A stretch of 64,000 nt of DNA from Toxonevra muliebris (GCA_963691655.1 OY829326.1:38095989-38159988); one strand, 5' to 3'. Counted from the first letter of the stretch, positions 1 through 25,051 are shown. The notes: generated from the sequence alone by a model not told the origin. Numbers and translations: made by a program.

Positions 1-569
1 ACTTTTATTAGTTGGAAATTTTTTCCTACAACAGTTAGTTTTTGAGTAATTAGGGATTGAAAAACGTTCCATTTTTACAACTCCAAGACTTTAAAATATC
101 GTAACTTGAAAATAAAAAATATCACATTGAAATAAAAAAATACGTGATTAATTTCTTTTCAAGAATGCATGGTTGAAATCCAAATTTTAGTTGTAAATTT
201 GACATGGAACGACCCATATATAAATTTATCTTCCATTTTTCGCTTATCAAATATGAATCATATTTATCATGAGTTAAATTCAATTCGCTATAACTTATTT
301 ATGGATAGCTTCTTCATGGAGTATAAATTTCAAATCGACAGAGCCATGATATATACATGCATGAATTGAGAAATATTTACAGATTACATAATTTAGAATT
401 ATTTCAATTAAATATCGAAATTGTAGCGAAATTTCTTATAAAAATAATAAAGCTATATTAGTGTTCTATGTTGTTAATAATTATTCCATCTTAATTCCAT
501 GACGAAAAAGATGAATATGTCTTTACATTAGGTAAAAACTTAGTTCAATCCCAACAGTACCCAAATCTT

Positions 570-960
570 AACCCTGCCTCAAAACGTGTTTATGTTTCAA
601 GGATAGATAGGGCAAAGGCTATTTGTAAGAATTTTGGATTTCGCCCGTCTTTTAGCTTTATTAGACAGCTCAACGTGTTTTCTGATACCGATCAAGTTGA
701 TATCACACGCGTTGCTATCCTCAATGTTGCTGTCGGGCACCCACTACTTCGGCTTGATTTCTTATTCGTTTAGACTTTCTGAGGAAGGATAGTTTTGTTT
801 TCAAGGCGGCGGCAGCAGAACTCTTCAATTCTAAAGTTGACAGACCGACTTGCAGAAGTGTTTCATTTGCGAGACAGCAAAGAGCAACTAAAAAGATTTA
901 CTCACAGCTTCGCTACGTGTACGAGCTTATGAAGGAGAAGCTATTATATGACGCTAGGTA
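570..960 (+). pseudogene. Decayed coding-like sequence, family not recognised
   Basis: Long stop-poor stretches in more than one forward frame suggest a former coding sequence now broken by frameshifts. One stretch near 600-770 reads through an FGFRPSFSFIRQLNVFSD-like peptide; after a frame change, about 800-958 encodes a basic segment ending in YELMKEKLLYDAR and a stop. The base composition is more GC-rich than the flanks. I do not recognise the family. A retroelement gag-like region or an old processed pseudogene are both possible. Confidence 0.35.
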
Positions 961-1407
961 GATATTTTACTTCCTGAGGAAAATATTTTAGAAATTTGTC
1001 TCAACGTTGTCTTATCGAAGTTGAAGCTTTTTAGTCCCCTTTCGGAAGTTGCTTTCCTTCTGCCAAAGGCTTTGTTAAATTTCAGGAGTTTCAAATCGAC
1101 CAAACTGTGCGTAATTTGTTTTGCAAGGCTTTAACTTCATTGGTATGAAGTTTGAGGAAACACGATTAGAAACATTGAAATATATTTAAATAATTTGAAC
1201 ACAAAACTTAAGTTCACCATAACTCTTTTACTTTCAAGTAAAGGAGATTTTTTCAAAGTGTTCAAATTTAAACTACGTAAGGAAAAAAAAAAAAATACAG
1301 ACAAGCACTCACAGTAGAAGTGAAACTTTGTTGCTTATTTAAAAATTATTAGAAATATTTACAACACATTCTGTCTTCTTCTTTTATTTTGCTATTGCTT
1401 TTCTTCT

Positions 1408-1812
1408 TTTGATACTCTCTACACTTATCGGCACAAAGCCGACTTAGTATACGTATATAACACAAGAGAGGAAAGTTCAGCTATATGCAATCAAGCAGAG
1501 GCATCTAGGTCGGCTCTCTCACTAAAGCACATGAGAAAAAACGGCGAGAAGTCGATCTTGTGTTTGATTGTATGTAGCCCAATAACAACTGCATAACTTC
1601 ATTTCTTACTGGTTTCGTATGAGTGCAACTAAAACGCGATTTTTCACGTGGCCGTTGTTGTTGAAGTTTTTGCACTCTATTTTCTGAAGCTTTTTTCTAT
1701 TGATACTCTCTACACTTATCAGCAAAAACACGACGTAGTACACGCATATAACATGGAATCAGTCTCTCTCACTAAAGCACATGAGATAAAACTGCGAGAG
1801 GTGGACTCTCTG
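1408..1812. repeat. Diverged direct repeat (two copies)
   Basis: Two related segments, about 1408-1553 and 1688-1812, share blocks in the same order. These include GATACTCTCTACACTTATC, a following block ending in ATATAACA, and CTCTCACTAAAGCACATGAGA. Spacing between blocks differs, as expected for an old duplication or two copies of one repeat family. No protein or structural RNA is evident. Confidence 0.6.
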
Positions 1813-4090
1813 CAGATTATTTACAAAAGTAAAAAGAAGAATAAATCCGAAGTGATTAACCTTGTGAACCCTAAAAACAACAACATTACACTGAAATAAA
1901 TCAGTAAGAGATAGTCACATTAGCCTATTTAAAAGTGCTGCAAAATTTAGGCCATTTTATCGCTAATTTTTTAAAATTAAACTGCATTTGGTGATGAAAT
2001 GATTAACTCTCCCTTTATGGGGCCTATCCATCTGGTTCTATTAATTTCATTGATTCTATTTTTGATTCCGATGGCAAAATATGTTTTCAGATTTGATATA
2101 CATATTTCTAATTTATATGAAGACACAATTTTGATGTATCATTTCAACTTACCAAACAGATACTAACTTTTACTTATTGCGATATTATCAATAGTTTTTT
2201 AATCAATGTACATTTCCTACATTTAATTACACATGTTTATCAATTTGCTTCTCTTGATTCTTTGCCAAAAAATCAAACAATATGTTTGTTATGTTTGACA
2301 TCTTGCCAAAAACATGTGGCTACTTATATATGAGCCTTTGAAAGCAAAAGTTGAACTCAATAAAATCAGATACTAGAATTGTAGAAGTGTTTTGATAGAG
2401 TTCTTTTAAAAATTATGCTGCTGAGGAGGTGCTTTGTGGTGAAAATCTAAATTATAAACAAATTGGCTTACATCATGTTTGCACTTAACGGCTCATTAAT
2501 TACCATTGAAGGTAGTTAGTTTCAAGGACTCTCCCTTTGATAGCCGATAACCTTGTGTAGCTTAAACCGATTGAAAGTCATAGCAAATTGTTTTTAAATT
2601 TTATTCAAATTTAAGTAGTTAATCTAGTCTCTAAATTTTATATTTAGAACTACTTAGTTACTATAAATTTAATGTATGCATGTATTTTGCTGTGCTTGTA
2701 TCGTTAAAAATTTATATTTTTAATAACAATGAGATTAATTTCTATTTACTTTGGCGACTAAGGAAGTTCTTAATGAGTATAAATATTTCAAAAAAATTAT
2801 TTAATTTTCTAATAATAATAAGTTATTAATAAGAAATTTGTTGTTATCGAAAATGTTTATCAGAAAAGCGGTTATTAATAAAAAATGTAATCACAACTAA
2901 TGTATACAATGTATATAAGACGTAAATATGTATGTAAATTTTTTATATATAAAATTGTTAGAAATATCTTTGTCATTTGATTTTTATTTTTTTCGCAATG
3001 CCCTTCGCCCTCTGTACATAATAATCTAAATGTGTGTACCTAACATTAAAATTCTTCTCTGTAATTTTATTGCTTTTGTTCAGTAAATTTTACAGTAGGC
3101 ACTTACATATTTTTCCCAATTACTTCAACTTCAATTTTTATCGCGACCATTGTTCTAGTTTGCGTGTTTCTAGAGCTGTCATTGCCCTGCCATTGTATGG
3201 ATTTGTTTGGGCCATAAAAAGAGTAAATTGTACACTTGACCTTTTAAAATTTACGATTTGTTGGATTTTTTGTTTCAACTTGATATAATATATATTGTTT
3301 TGCAATAAAATTTTCCAAGTATCGAGTGACATAATTTGCTTGTTTTAGTATAATGGGGTTTTATTTTCGAAAATCTTGGAACTGCCTGTGTTGAAGGTTA
3401 ATTTTATTAAAATCTTTAGCCTGAAGTAGTACTGGCCCAGTTCATTTATTTACTTTAAGGCATTTTTGAAAAAATCTGGTTTTCCATTTCAAGTAAAAAC
3501 TAAACTGCACCATTTTTAACATCATTTTTCTTAAAAACATGAGCCGATATTGAAATTCAGCCCTGAGATTTAAAAAATAATAAATAAATAAATACGTATA
3601 TTTTTCATCATGATGAAATAATTGTAGAGTAACCTACAAAATGTTTTTATTTAATTTTTCGACAAATTGGATTTTAATTGTTTTTGTATTCTTTGGGCTG
3701 AAATCTATCAGAATATATATGTACCTTAACATAAAAATTTAAATAAAAAAAATGTTTAATATACTTCGTTTTTAAAACGGACTAAAAATTATAAAATAAT
3801 TTATCCTAGCCTCACAGAAATTTATAAACTCATGCAGATTCCTTCCTTTCATTGTGAATTTTAGTAGGTATGAAAATACTTGCACGATTTAAAACAAAAA
3901 ACGTGGGTCGCATGCAATAGGAAATTGATGGATGAATAGTTCACCTAAGTTTTTACAACGTTGATGCAATGCTTTGATCTATAAATCTTATTGACAAATA
4001 TCCACTTTTCAAAACGCCATATTAATTACCCTCGACACAAACCATACATAGCTATGCCATCTGTTAGTTAACACCGTACTCCTTATTTGT

Positions 4091-4183
4091 ACACCAACCT
4101 GAAAGTATGTTGTACTATAATTATTTTTTAATAATAATATTTATACACCAGCTTGAAAGTATGCTGTACTATAATTATTGTGT
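4091..4183. repeat. Short tandem duplication
   Basis: A segment of about 38 bases (ACACCARCYTGAAAGTATG followed by YTGTACTATAATTATT) occurs twice with a few substitutions, separated by an AT-rich spacer. No function is evident. Confidence 0.6.
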
Positions 4184-4569
4184 TTGTAAATAAAAAAAAC
4201 GTTAATATTTTATATTATATTATATTTATATATATTTTAGATATTTCATATTGCATTGTCATCTAGTTCTGAGCTATGTTTAAAATTTCAAGTCTCTAGC
4301 TCATCGGGAAGTTAGTTTAAAATCGATTGCAAAATTCCATCCGAACAGACAGACAAATAGACACCATTGAAAGCGAGTTGATATAAAAGTAGTAAAAAAG
4401 GAAACTACTTTGCGTCAAAAAATGAGTTCCCACGGCCGTCGGGCAATTAAGGGAACAACTGACTACATTATACCACACCTGTATTTCAAAAGCGATTTCA
4501 AGATACGGTTTCCTAAAAAGGTCGAATGAAATGAAAAAGCTCTCTGACAGAATATGTTATGCCCATTTT

Positions 4570-4720
4570 CTATTTTAGTTAAGGAGTAAGTACAAAGCGG
4601 TGCTGAGCGAGCTAAATCAGTGTGATGGCTTCACTCTCATCTGGGTTCCAGGCCATAGCAATGATAAGCTGGAGCTTCTCTTGACGAATCCGGTACCTGT
4701 TTCAGTCTTCTGGGAATCGT
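4570..4720 (+). mobile_element. Non-LTR retrotransposon RNase H relic
   Basis: The forward frame from about 4580 encodes YKAVLSELNQCDGFTLIWVP followed by GHS. WVPGHS is the hallmark end of the RNase H domain found in I- and R1-type non-LTR retrotransposons. The usual downstream G-N-E-x-A-D-E-L-A block is disrupted. Only this fragment is recognisable, so it is an inactive relic. Confidence 0.6.
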
Positions 4721-5904
4721 CAAGATTAGCACCAAACATTACATTAATTTTTTTAAACGAGACAGTTCCTTTTTTTTATCAAATCGTGTTTATTTCAGAT
4801 TTATAATCCTTTTACTTTGTAGACTCGTAAAAATTGATTTGTGCTGTAAACATATATGTAAAAACTAACCGCAAAAATATTGCAGAAACTACGCGTTTAA
4901 AAACTTTCTCAAATTGCAAAGATGAAATAAAAATTTTTTGTAAAGTACATACATAAATCTCACAAGTAATAAAACACTGTGTATAAACTCCAAAAAATGG
5001 TATTTCTTTAAGATGTTTATCGCTCTTACAGTTATGCAATCAGTCTCTAGACTTCTGAATAATGTGAAAACCCTCTTATTCATCTTCGGTGAGATTGCTT
5101 CAAGAAATAACAAAATTCAAGAATTCTTTACCTAATACACTCCCTTATAAATACTCGTACATATTTATATTTGCATATAGTTAATAGTACCGAAGAAAGT
5201 TACGATGGTATCCCAAGTTAAAATTTGAAAATTTTTGCCTGATCGGATTTGGCCCTCCGGCGGTGTTTAAAATAAGCAAAGCAAAAAAAAAAAAAGCGCG
5301 GATCTCATTTCTTTTATAAGACATGGGAATGATTTTCTATGTAGGTACTTATGTGCTTTGGAACTATATAAGTCCGGCTACATAATTTGCATAGCACCTT
5401 CAGTTTTCGAGAGTTTTCTTTCTTTCTTTTCCACCCTATTCACCATGTCATACCAATTTAGCATGTCCCTTGAAATTTGTATTCAGTGCAAAAACTTGTC
5501 ATGTCAACATCACTTATGCAGCATGGTGGAATATCCGGTGGTAGATACGCTAGAATTTTAAAGTATAAAATAAAATGAAAGTGCAAATTTATCGTTAGCA
5601 TTTTTAATGATAGATATGTCTGGGTTAGGCGGTAGTGCAAAGTAATAGAATTAATATTTTAATATTGATTTTTTCTTCTTTCATTTAAAATAATATAAGA
5701 AAAAAAAAAAAAATGGATTGTAACATTTAAACATTTTCGCTGTATTACCATGGAAAATATAATTTTCTTAACTCCCTTACTCCCTATCTTCCCCTCTTAT
5801 CTTTTAGTATTTATCAATTTAAAGTGTCAATTCACGTAACTCTACATTTAAATTGAGCGACAAGCGTAATTCATTCGTAAATATGTACGGACACATGTTT
5901 AAAC

Positions 5905-5965
5905 ACACATACATTAATGTGTGTTTCGTGTGTATATGTGTGTGTGTGCGAGTGCGTGTGCGTAT
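5905..5965. repeat. GT/AC-rich microsatellite
   Basis: A cluster of TG dinucleotide runs interrupted by CG and AT steps. It creates spurious Thr/His- and Val/Cys-rich open frames on both strands that should not be read as genes. Confidence 0.7.
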
Positions 5966-7027
5966 GTGTTCATGAATGGCTCTATGTCTGACATGTTGCC
6001 TTTGCTGTGTCGAGCATGTATCATGTATGTAAGTGAACATCAATCATTCAACTTTGTTGCTGTTGTTATAGATCTCTGTCTCATAGGTGTCCTTTTATTA
6101 CAGGATAAATTGCAAAATTGGAAGGATTTATTGTCTAGTAAATTTGTTTCTGAAATTGCTACATATACCCGTATGCTATTGAAAAAAAGGGAATTCATAC
6201 AAATTACATGCTACATGCTTCCAATGTATTGCATTTCGCTAGCGTATGTTGCACCTTTTTTAAAAAAATTCTTTAATTATCCTAGGCAGATATCGTTGCA
6301 GTTTTTTTTTTTTTTTTTAATTAAAAATTAAATAGCTTCCTCATTTTCTTGGAAGTGAAAACTTGGGCATTTGTTACGTAGTCAACACCTTATGTGTCTT
6401 GGGAGATTTGGATGAACACATTCTGCCAAAAGTTTCTTTCAACAACCATAAACGACACAAAAAAGTAAAATTAAATATTTATTAAAAAAATAAAAAAACT
6501 TTTGACTTGAGAAGAAAGAAAATGCAATAAGTAATATTTTTACCCTACGGTCGGTATGATTAGTGAACTAGTTTTATTTGCAGACTATTAAAAATTTAAA
6601 AGCACAAACATTTTCTGTAGACTTACTTTCAAAATGATTATTCTTTGACAAATTTGGCCAACTGTCCTATTATTTGAGCTAAAATACAGTCAAATAAACC
6701 AAATAGAGCGTCTAGATAATAAAACGTGAAAGTTGAACAAATATCATATTCTTTGGCTAAATGAACTTATGAACTTATTCAGACTTAAAAATTAATAAAG
6801 AAAACAATGCTTATCTTCTTTTTAAATAGTAAATCCTAAATTGTTTGGAGAAAATTATTTATTAATTTAGGGTTTTACAATGAAAAATGTTTTAAGATCA
6901 CACTTTGGATGCTCGTGAAGCGAAAAATTTGCACGAATACGTTTAAGAAACTGGAGGATCTGTATGAAAATGTTCAAAAGCAATTGAAGCGAGTTCAAAT
7001 CGATCAGGCGAAACATTTAACTTTTCG

Positions 7028-7246
7028 GAGGGCGCGCCGCGGCAAATTAACCGCAAATTGTTTAATTTGTGTTTTCAAAATACAAATTATAGTAGCCGAC
7101 CACTGCTACTCAAGTGATTTTGTAAGTTTTGAGATGCTGCGTGGTTTACCGTTAGCCGTTGGTTTTTGCGTTACATCGTTTAGCTGCTATTTGTGTTTGA
7201 AAATTGGTATCTCGCCTTTGCGGCTAATTTGCCGCGGTGCGCCCTC
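7028..7246. mobile_element. MITE-like element with GC-rich 30-bp inverted ends
   Basis: The left arm at 7028-7057 begins GAGGGCGCGCCGCGGCAAAT and is matched as reverse complement, with about two mismatches, by 7217-7246, which ends GCGCCCTC. The interior is AT-rich. A further GCGCCCTCCGAAGGG at 7436-7450 is complementary to the left outer flank CGGAGGGCGC, so a larger nested arrangement is possible. No transposase frame is present. Just upstream, 6905-7020 encodes a Lys/Glu-rich stretch that could be a coding relic but that I cannot identify. Confidence 0.65.
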
Positions 7247-8241
7247 TCGTGTAACAAAAACAAATCAAGTGTAGCTTGAAGAAGTTTTTTCTAAGTTAAA
7301 ACGATGACGAATTAAAATTTTAAAATAAATGCTTAAAATATATTTCAATATCACTAAAAAGCAATCAGTTGATTTTTTTTGCTACAAATAAGAAAAATTA
7401 CAGTCGGAACTATAAAACGTGTAACTCTTCAGAGAGCGCCCTCCGAAGGGTTAATTGAGCCAATGCTACGTAGACGTGCAACAGTGCTTGCTAATAATGG
7501 GTATGCGGCAAAGTTTTGAAAACGTTTTATATTTTTCTTTAATTTTCACATTAACTTTTTCTAGTTGCAAATGTTTTGACCTCTTCAATTCAGACTTTAA
7601 TTCAATATAACTTCTTTCTTTTTTTATTTGCAACACAATTTTGTGCTTTTAATTTTTTATAATAAATGGCAATAAATACACTTTGTTTTGAATAAAAAAG
7701 ACTTTTGATAAAAATTATTTTAGTGAACTTAAGAAGTCATTTAAAGTACAAGTGATTTTGGTTGCAAATAATGTGACCGGCACTGTATATCGGATATATA
7801 GAAAACATTCGAAAACATTCAAAGTCGACTATGTATTAGCTTGGAAATGAGAATGACAGCATATTAAAAACTCAACAACAACTAATTTAATATAACCAAC
7901 TAATGCTAGTGCATATCAATAAGGCAAATGAGAATAAATTTTGAAATGAGTTGCATTTTATGATTGAATGGCCCAATCAATTCGTCTGCTTTCCATTGAG
8001 TTTTGCACACATGAGTGCACTGTATGTATATATGTGTGAGTGTGCGTGTGTAGGTTATTTTATATTCGGGCATGATTGAACTTTTTTGCAGCGAACTCGT
8101 AAAAGTGTTGTCAATCTTCTCTTCCTATTCCTTCGATACTTCTAGTTTGCATTCATGAATAATGCATGCGTCAATGGTCAGTGGTTGACTTGCTTGGCGT
8201 ATACATGTGCAGATGTGAATATGACTTAAGCACAATAATTA

Positions 8242-8258
8242 TGTGTGTGTGTGTGTGT
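8242..8258. repeat. (TG)n microsatellite
   Basis: Uninterrupted TG dinucleotide run of about 17 bases, roughly 0.5 kb upstream of the first recognised Nedd4 exon. Confidence 0.9.
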
Positions 8259-8792
8259 AATGGTGTGAGGTGATAGTGCCATTGTGAATAATTTTATAAG
8301 CCCATCTCTGTTATAACCCTTCCTTATACGAGTGTAGACAAGAAAACTATTTACAATGGATCCATACTTACCTCGTGTGCTGCCCGCCTGCATTGCGTAT
8401 TATTGACCATGATTTTCCCTTTGTAATGAAGATTATGTACGCCATGACGCCTGCTGCCTACCGTCAGTCTCCATGTCAAAAGCGTCAAGAATGTCAAAAG
8501 TATCAATATAAAATGCAACTTTGCTGCATTTATTTACAGCTATTTTACAATATCAAATGCACAAATGTGCGTGTGTGTGGGGTTGTATGTGTTACGTCAA
8601 AGTGGTCACCGTCAATAGAAAATAAAGAAACCAGCTGACACTTATCGGATTGAATTATTCAACCATACAACTTAAGCTTTTACTTTTACTCTTATTTTTA
8701 AATGTTTATTTTGTTTTTAACTAATTGTTGCTTCACTTATTGCCGTCATGTGTTCTCATGTTCTCCTTCTTTCTTGTTTATTTCTATTTTAG

Positions 8793-20482
<11,690 letters not shown>

Positions 20483-21140
20483 TAGCTTCAGTCACGTGTG
20501 CGTTGGCGTGGGTGATGGCTGCTTTGGCTGTACCAACACGACGAACACTTGGATGCATTCCATTAATACGACATGCGACCGCCTACAACAGTCGCAGCAG
20601 CAGAACTATCACCTACAACAACGAAGATATCCGCAGCAGCGTACGCGCAGCGGTGTCGAGGCCTTCTCCCTTAACTCGTGTACTTATTTATTAGCCTGCT
20701 TTTGTATTATAATAATTTTTACAGTTTTCCTATTGTTGAGAATGTGAACGAACGCAAAATTTTATTATGTGTTTAGGTTTTTCGTTTTATCGTATTTCGC
20801 ATTTTGTGTTTTTTTTTTTCTTTGTTTTGCTTTTTATATAATTGTAATTATGAACTAGAATGAGATGAAATAAACGGACGCAGATAATTATGCAGCCGTT
20901 AAATTGTAATAGCAAATAGGATTTAGTAGGAATAGTTATATAACAAATTTAAAAATTTTTTGCAACAAAAGGAAAAACAAAAACAAAAATATAAGGATTT
21001 GTGAAACCGAAATTTTGTGTTTAATATTGTATGTTATTTTTCAAAGAAAACGACGACAAGCAACAATAAAGCATATTTGGTAGGATTTAATGAAAAATGA
21101 ATAAAAATAAAATAAAAAATAAAAAAATTCTAGGTATTTG
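20483..21140 (+). other. Probable Nedd4 3' UTR
   Basis: Follows the TAA of Nedd4. The first 200 bases are CAG/CAA-rich and give spurious Gln- and Arg-rich open frames. AATAAA signals are present at 20869-20874 and 21065-21070, so the transcript probably ends near 20.9 or 21.1 kb. Confidence 0.6.
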
Positions 21141-22240
21141 TACTTTTTTCAATGCAATTTTACTTTATTTAAAAATACCATAAATCGTAAATCAAACTCT
21201 TGGACCTTATAAGCTTTTAACATACCAGAGAAGAAGATATGTTGACACGGCTAACGATGACACCAATACATTTGAAATATAATTTTAAATTAAATAAATC
21301 ACAATTGTGCAAACAATTGCAAAATATTTCAAAAATTTAATAAGCAAATTCTTATACAATATTTAAATTTTACTATTAAAAGAAATGGAAAAATGTTTAA
21401 ATTTACACCATAAAATACGAATACATATATAAAAATGTATGAAATCAAATAAGAGAAAGAAATACAATTTTTTATAGCTATAACTACAATTCTCCTTATT
21501 ATACTACTATACTATTATTATTATGTTTATTATTATTAATGACAAAATAGCAAACAATTAAATTCTAAATACAAACAACAACAAAAATCTTAAAGTTATT
21601 TACATACTTTTATTATTAATTAATATTTAATACTTAATGTAATTTAATAAGCTTAAATTATATATAAATATACTATATACATATATACAAATACAAATAA
21701 ATGCAAAAGCATATAAAAAAAATTAAATTAATAATATGTTAATTACGCATTCCAAATGTTTTCTGATAAACTAATCAAAAAGTGTATACACACGTACATA
21801 CAACAAATAAAAAGTCAAATTAATTCTAAAAGAAAAACCATGACAATAATACATATCTACATGCAAGTTAATCAACTTTATCCATAACAGTGGAAATCGT
21901 CTTTAGATAATTGCAATTTTAACATATGTATTTTATGTAGATGATTGGAGGGCGTGGTTACTGTTTAAATATTGATATTGATGGTTTTTGCATCACAATT
22001 TCTTTATTCATCTGTGCGTGTTTAACTGAATTTAATTTTTGTCCTTTATATATTTGGGCATGGATATTATGTTGAACGTTTTAACAAAAACGTCAGGTTT
22101 CTAAATCTAACAAGCTGATTTAACGAGAAGTGATTTCCTTTGGTTTTTGTGCGTTGAATCCGATTCTGGTTGAAAATTCCCGAAATCATAATTTTTACAC
22201 TTTCTCGAGATTCTAAAAACTCTGCTAAGTTTCCATTAGG

Positions 22241-22505
22241 CTGTGATTATATTGGGAACATACTCGGCGAATACCATGAAATTGTTGTTGCTCGGAACAC
22301 AAAAAGAAAGTCTCTACTCACACCGAACACGTTATGCTCGGAGTTATTTTACAAAACAGTATCATTACATACAAAATAGTATTAAACAAACGAGTATATT
22401 TTGACAAAAAGCAATTCTGCAACGAGCTGAATGTAACCACCTCGACCGAGCAGGGAAGAAAATGTTTTCTGTTCGTCGAACACCGAGCACCAATATAACC
22501 AGCAG
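22241..22505. mobile_element. Inverted-repeat element, copy A
   Basis: The left end CTGTGATTATATTGGGAACA is matched as reverse complement by the right end (CCGAGCACCAATATAACCAG). The next block (CACCGAACACG..ATGCTCGG-like) is shared with copy B 0.55 kb downstream, so this is one family. No coding frame is present and no clear target duplication is seen. Confidence 0.6.
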
Positions 22506-22789
22506 TGTGGCAAACTCAACGCTTTTCCTGCTGATTTTAGTGCTTTTTGAAAATTAAAACGTGGAAAAAGAGTGATTTAACGCTCAGCGTGTTTTTTCAA
22601 TTTAAAATATCTTCGAAAAATGTAAGACATTTTTATTGACTGGAAGTATCAGATGTGTGCCTGTATTAGTGAAGAAGTTTAAATGTATTGAGTTTTCTCG
22701 CACTTTATAAGTAACAAATTTAATGCTTTTTTTTAAGAAAATACGCGTTTTATTATTAATTTTAGCGGATTTTGAGCCAGGCACTTAGA

Positions 22790-22908
22790 CTGTGGTTATA
22801 TTGCGAGTATGCTCGGCAAACACCATGAAATTGTTGTTTCACCGAACACAAAGAGAGAGTCTTTACTCACTCTCACACCGAACACGATATGCTCGGTGTA
22901 TAACCAGG
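22790..22908. mobile_element. Inverted-repeat element, copy B, with 8-bp target duplication
   Basis: A 119-bp element with ends CTGTGGTTATA and TATAACCAGG. It is flanked by CACTTAGA (22782-22789) and CGCTTAGA (22909-22916), an 8-bp target duplication with one mismatch, as in hAT-type insertions. It shares GAAATTGTTGTT and the CCGAACACRAARAG block with copy A. Confidence 0.65.
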
Positions 22909-23399
22909 CGCTTAGACAAGTTTTCTTGCTCGATTCTTATCGATTCTCTTTTGGTATTGCCACTTGCAATTTAACCCCGAAAAATTTATTGAGTAAATAA
23001 TTTTGACATTTGATGTCTTAAGGAGGACCAGAATATTATTTGCGGATATATGGATTATTTATTTGTATTATTTACGGAGGAGCCAAATTTTAAATTTTCA
23101 ACAAATGTTTTGCATGTGTTAACTATCTATCTTGAGATCATTTCGAGTGAAGTATCTCATACACGGCTTTGGGAAGCCAAGGTGGTTATTTTTCGAGATA
23201 GCAAAAATATGATAATGGCGTTGGGATTGCATTGTATGGTGTGCCCAACTAAAAACATCAAGAGCCACTAATTCTCCAATCCATAATGGGAGATTGGAAA
23301 GCTAGTTTGTGAAATACCAAGCGCCAAATTAAATTCGTATTTCCCAGACCACTTCCAGATTTTATTATTATATTATTATTATTTTTTTGGGGATGTGTG

Positions 23400-23870
23400 C
23401 CACGTCCTAAAGAACAATTGTGCCTCCTTCGAGGATTATAGTATTATCATAGTATAGTATTCTTATGAGCCCTATAATCCTTAAAGGGTTATAGTATATC
23501 TGTAAGTCCTGTACCCGTTACGAATTTTAATCTCCCAAGTACATTTTCCGGCTTTGCATAAGCATAGGACATTGTCCTAGAATGTGTTTTGGAGTTTCGG
23601 TGTCTTCCTTACAAAATCTACATAACTCATTATTGCATATTCTCATTATCTTTTTATTAAAGTATCCGGACTTCGTTCTGCAAGCCAAGCGAATTAAGTT
23701 TCTCAAGTCACTCCCTAACCAGATTAGAGTTTACCTGATAGGATTCAAGTGTTTTGATAGCCGCTTGACTGTCAGAATCACAATATTCTGATTCCGATAG
23801 TCTCGCTTGAGGTTGAAGTAAACACTCCTGTTTATGGCGTATATTTCCACCTGAAAGATACTAGGAGGTT
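23400..23870 (-). mobile_element. Non-LTR retrotransposon 3' relic, antisense
   Basis: On the minus strand, about 23830-23640 encodes an RNase H-like stretch (VEIYAINRSVYFNLKRDYRN, then DS-Q-A-A-I-K-T-L-like sequence after a frame change). This is followed around 23640-23560 by CRFCKEDTETPKHILGQCP, the C-x2-C...H...C motif typical of the C-terminus of I/R1-type elements. Frameshifts and stops show it is dead. Confidence 0.75.
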
Positions 23871-25051
23871 ATTATTGAGTGAACACGTTCACTGCTGCTA
23901 AAAATTGATACTTGTTCACAACGGCTGAACATTTTTGTTTGTTTTTTTTTTTTTTTTGAATTTAAACCAAATCGGAAATTAGAAGTAGGTTTAAACTAGA
24001 CTAGTTCAGCGATCACAATTATTTGTCGTACTAATACCTTTTTAATACTCTCTGAATATAAAAACAGATGCTAAACGACGACGGTAAAAATGATCAATAG
24101 CAACCGTGGAAGAACAAGCATGATGGGAGAACCGTTATCCGCAGAGTACGAAAATAAAAAGGATGGGTAGAGAATACTGCCCTTCGCCACTCTACCGCTA
24201 ATGGAGTTATTTTAAAATAATTTTCAAAGACAATCGTATCTATGAAAAAACTAATATAAGGGTTATTGAAAAAGCTCATAGTCCAGTGAATGAAATTATT
24301 GCAGAACTTAGTGCAGTATGTCAAATTTGGATCCAGAGCGATCATTAAGCTATCTTTTTTGCTTATTTTTTTTTTATGTGCTCGACCAAGTAAAAGCTTA
24401 CTATGTTTTACATGATCATAAATAGTGGTAGAGCAAATTACGATGGATTGATCGTAGGTTTGAATATATTTTGAATTTTTACCCCTTTAATAGACTCATA
24501 GGTCATGTATTGCGGGTTTATATGCCGGATGAGGTATTTTAAGGGCCATTGAGGCGGCTTCAACTTCAACTTCAAAATCATGATTCTGAATAGTTTTCGT
24601 GATCCACCGAATTCGTCTTTAGGAGTATTTGAAAAGCAAGAATATTTGAAACAGCCTGAATCATCAATGTGTTTCAAAATGAAAAGTAAGTATTTATTAT
24701 TATATATTTTTATTTTTAAAGCGAAAGATAGTTTTGGATACTAGTTCTAGTTTCTAGCTTTACACCTGCAATTAAAAATTATATAATTCTTTATTAAAAT
24801 TGCAAAAAAGAACTGAAAGTGAAAGAGTTTTTCTCTGTTATTGATGCAACAAGAATCAAATAATATTTTTGCAAATGTTGCTATTCCCTAATTTAAATTT
24901 ATTAAGATTTCAACCACCTAAATTCAACTATTTATTGAATTTATTTAGTTATATTATGATTGAATAATAATACGTTAAATCTCTTGCAATATCATTTTAT
25001 AATTTTTCTTCTCAGTCATTCACTCTAATTTATTTGTGTATATATGCAGGC

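Larger units (their letters stand above)
1..8792. other. Upstream / 5' intronic DNA of Nedd4, repeat-bearing
   Basis: No exon of a conserved gene is recognised here. The first recognisable Nedd4 exon (8793) is preceded by a splice acceptor, so at least one upstream exon carrying the start codon exists. It may lie in this stretch unrecognised, or to the left of the window. What can be seen is AT-rich DNA with a decayed coding-like patch near 570-960, a diverged direct repeat at 1408-1812, a short tandem duplication near 4.1 kb, an RNase H relic near 4.6 kb, GT-rich microsatellites and a MITE near 7.1 kb. The remaining few-hundred-base stretches show nothing I can name. Confidence 0.6.

Noticed and set aside
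5819..6331. Overlapping His/Thr-rich and Cys/Val-rich open frames
   Set aside because: They arise from the GT/AC microsatellite on both strands.
6909..7274. A 121-codon open frame as a small protein gene
   Set aside because: Two thirds of it runs through a MITE, and the start has no supporting context.
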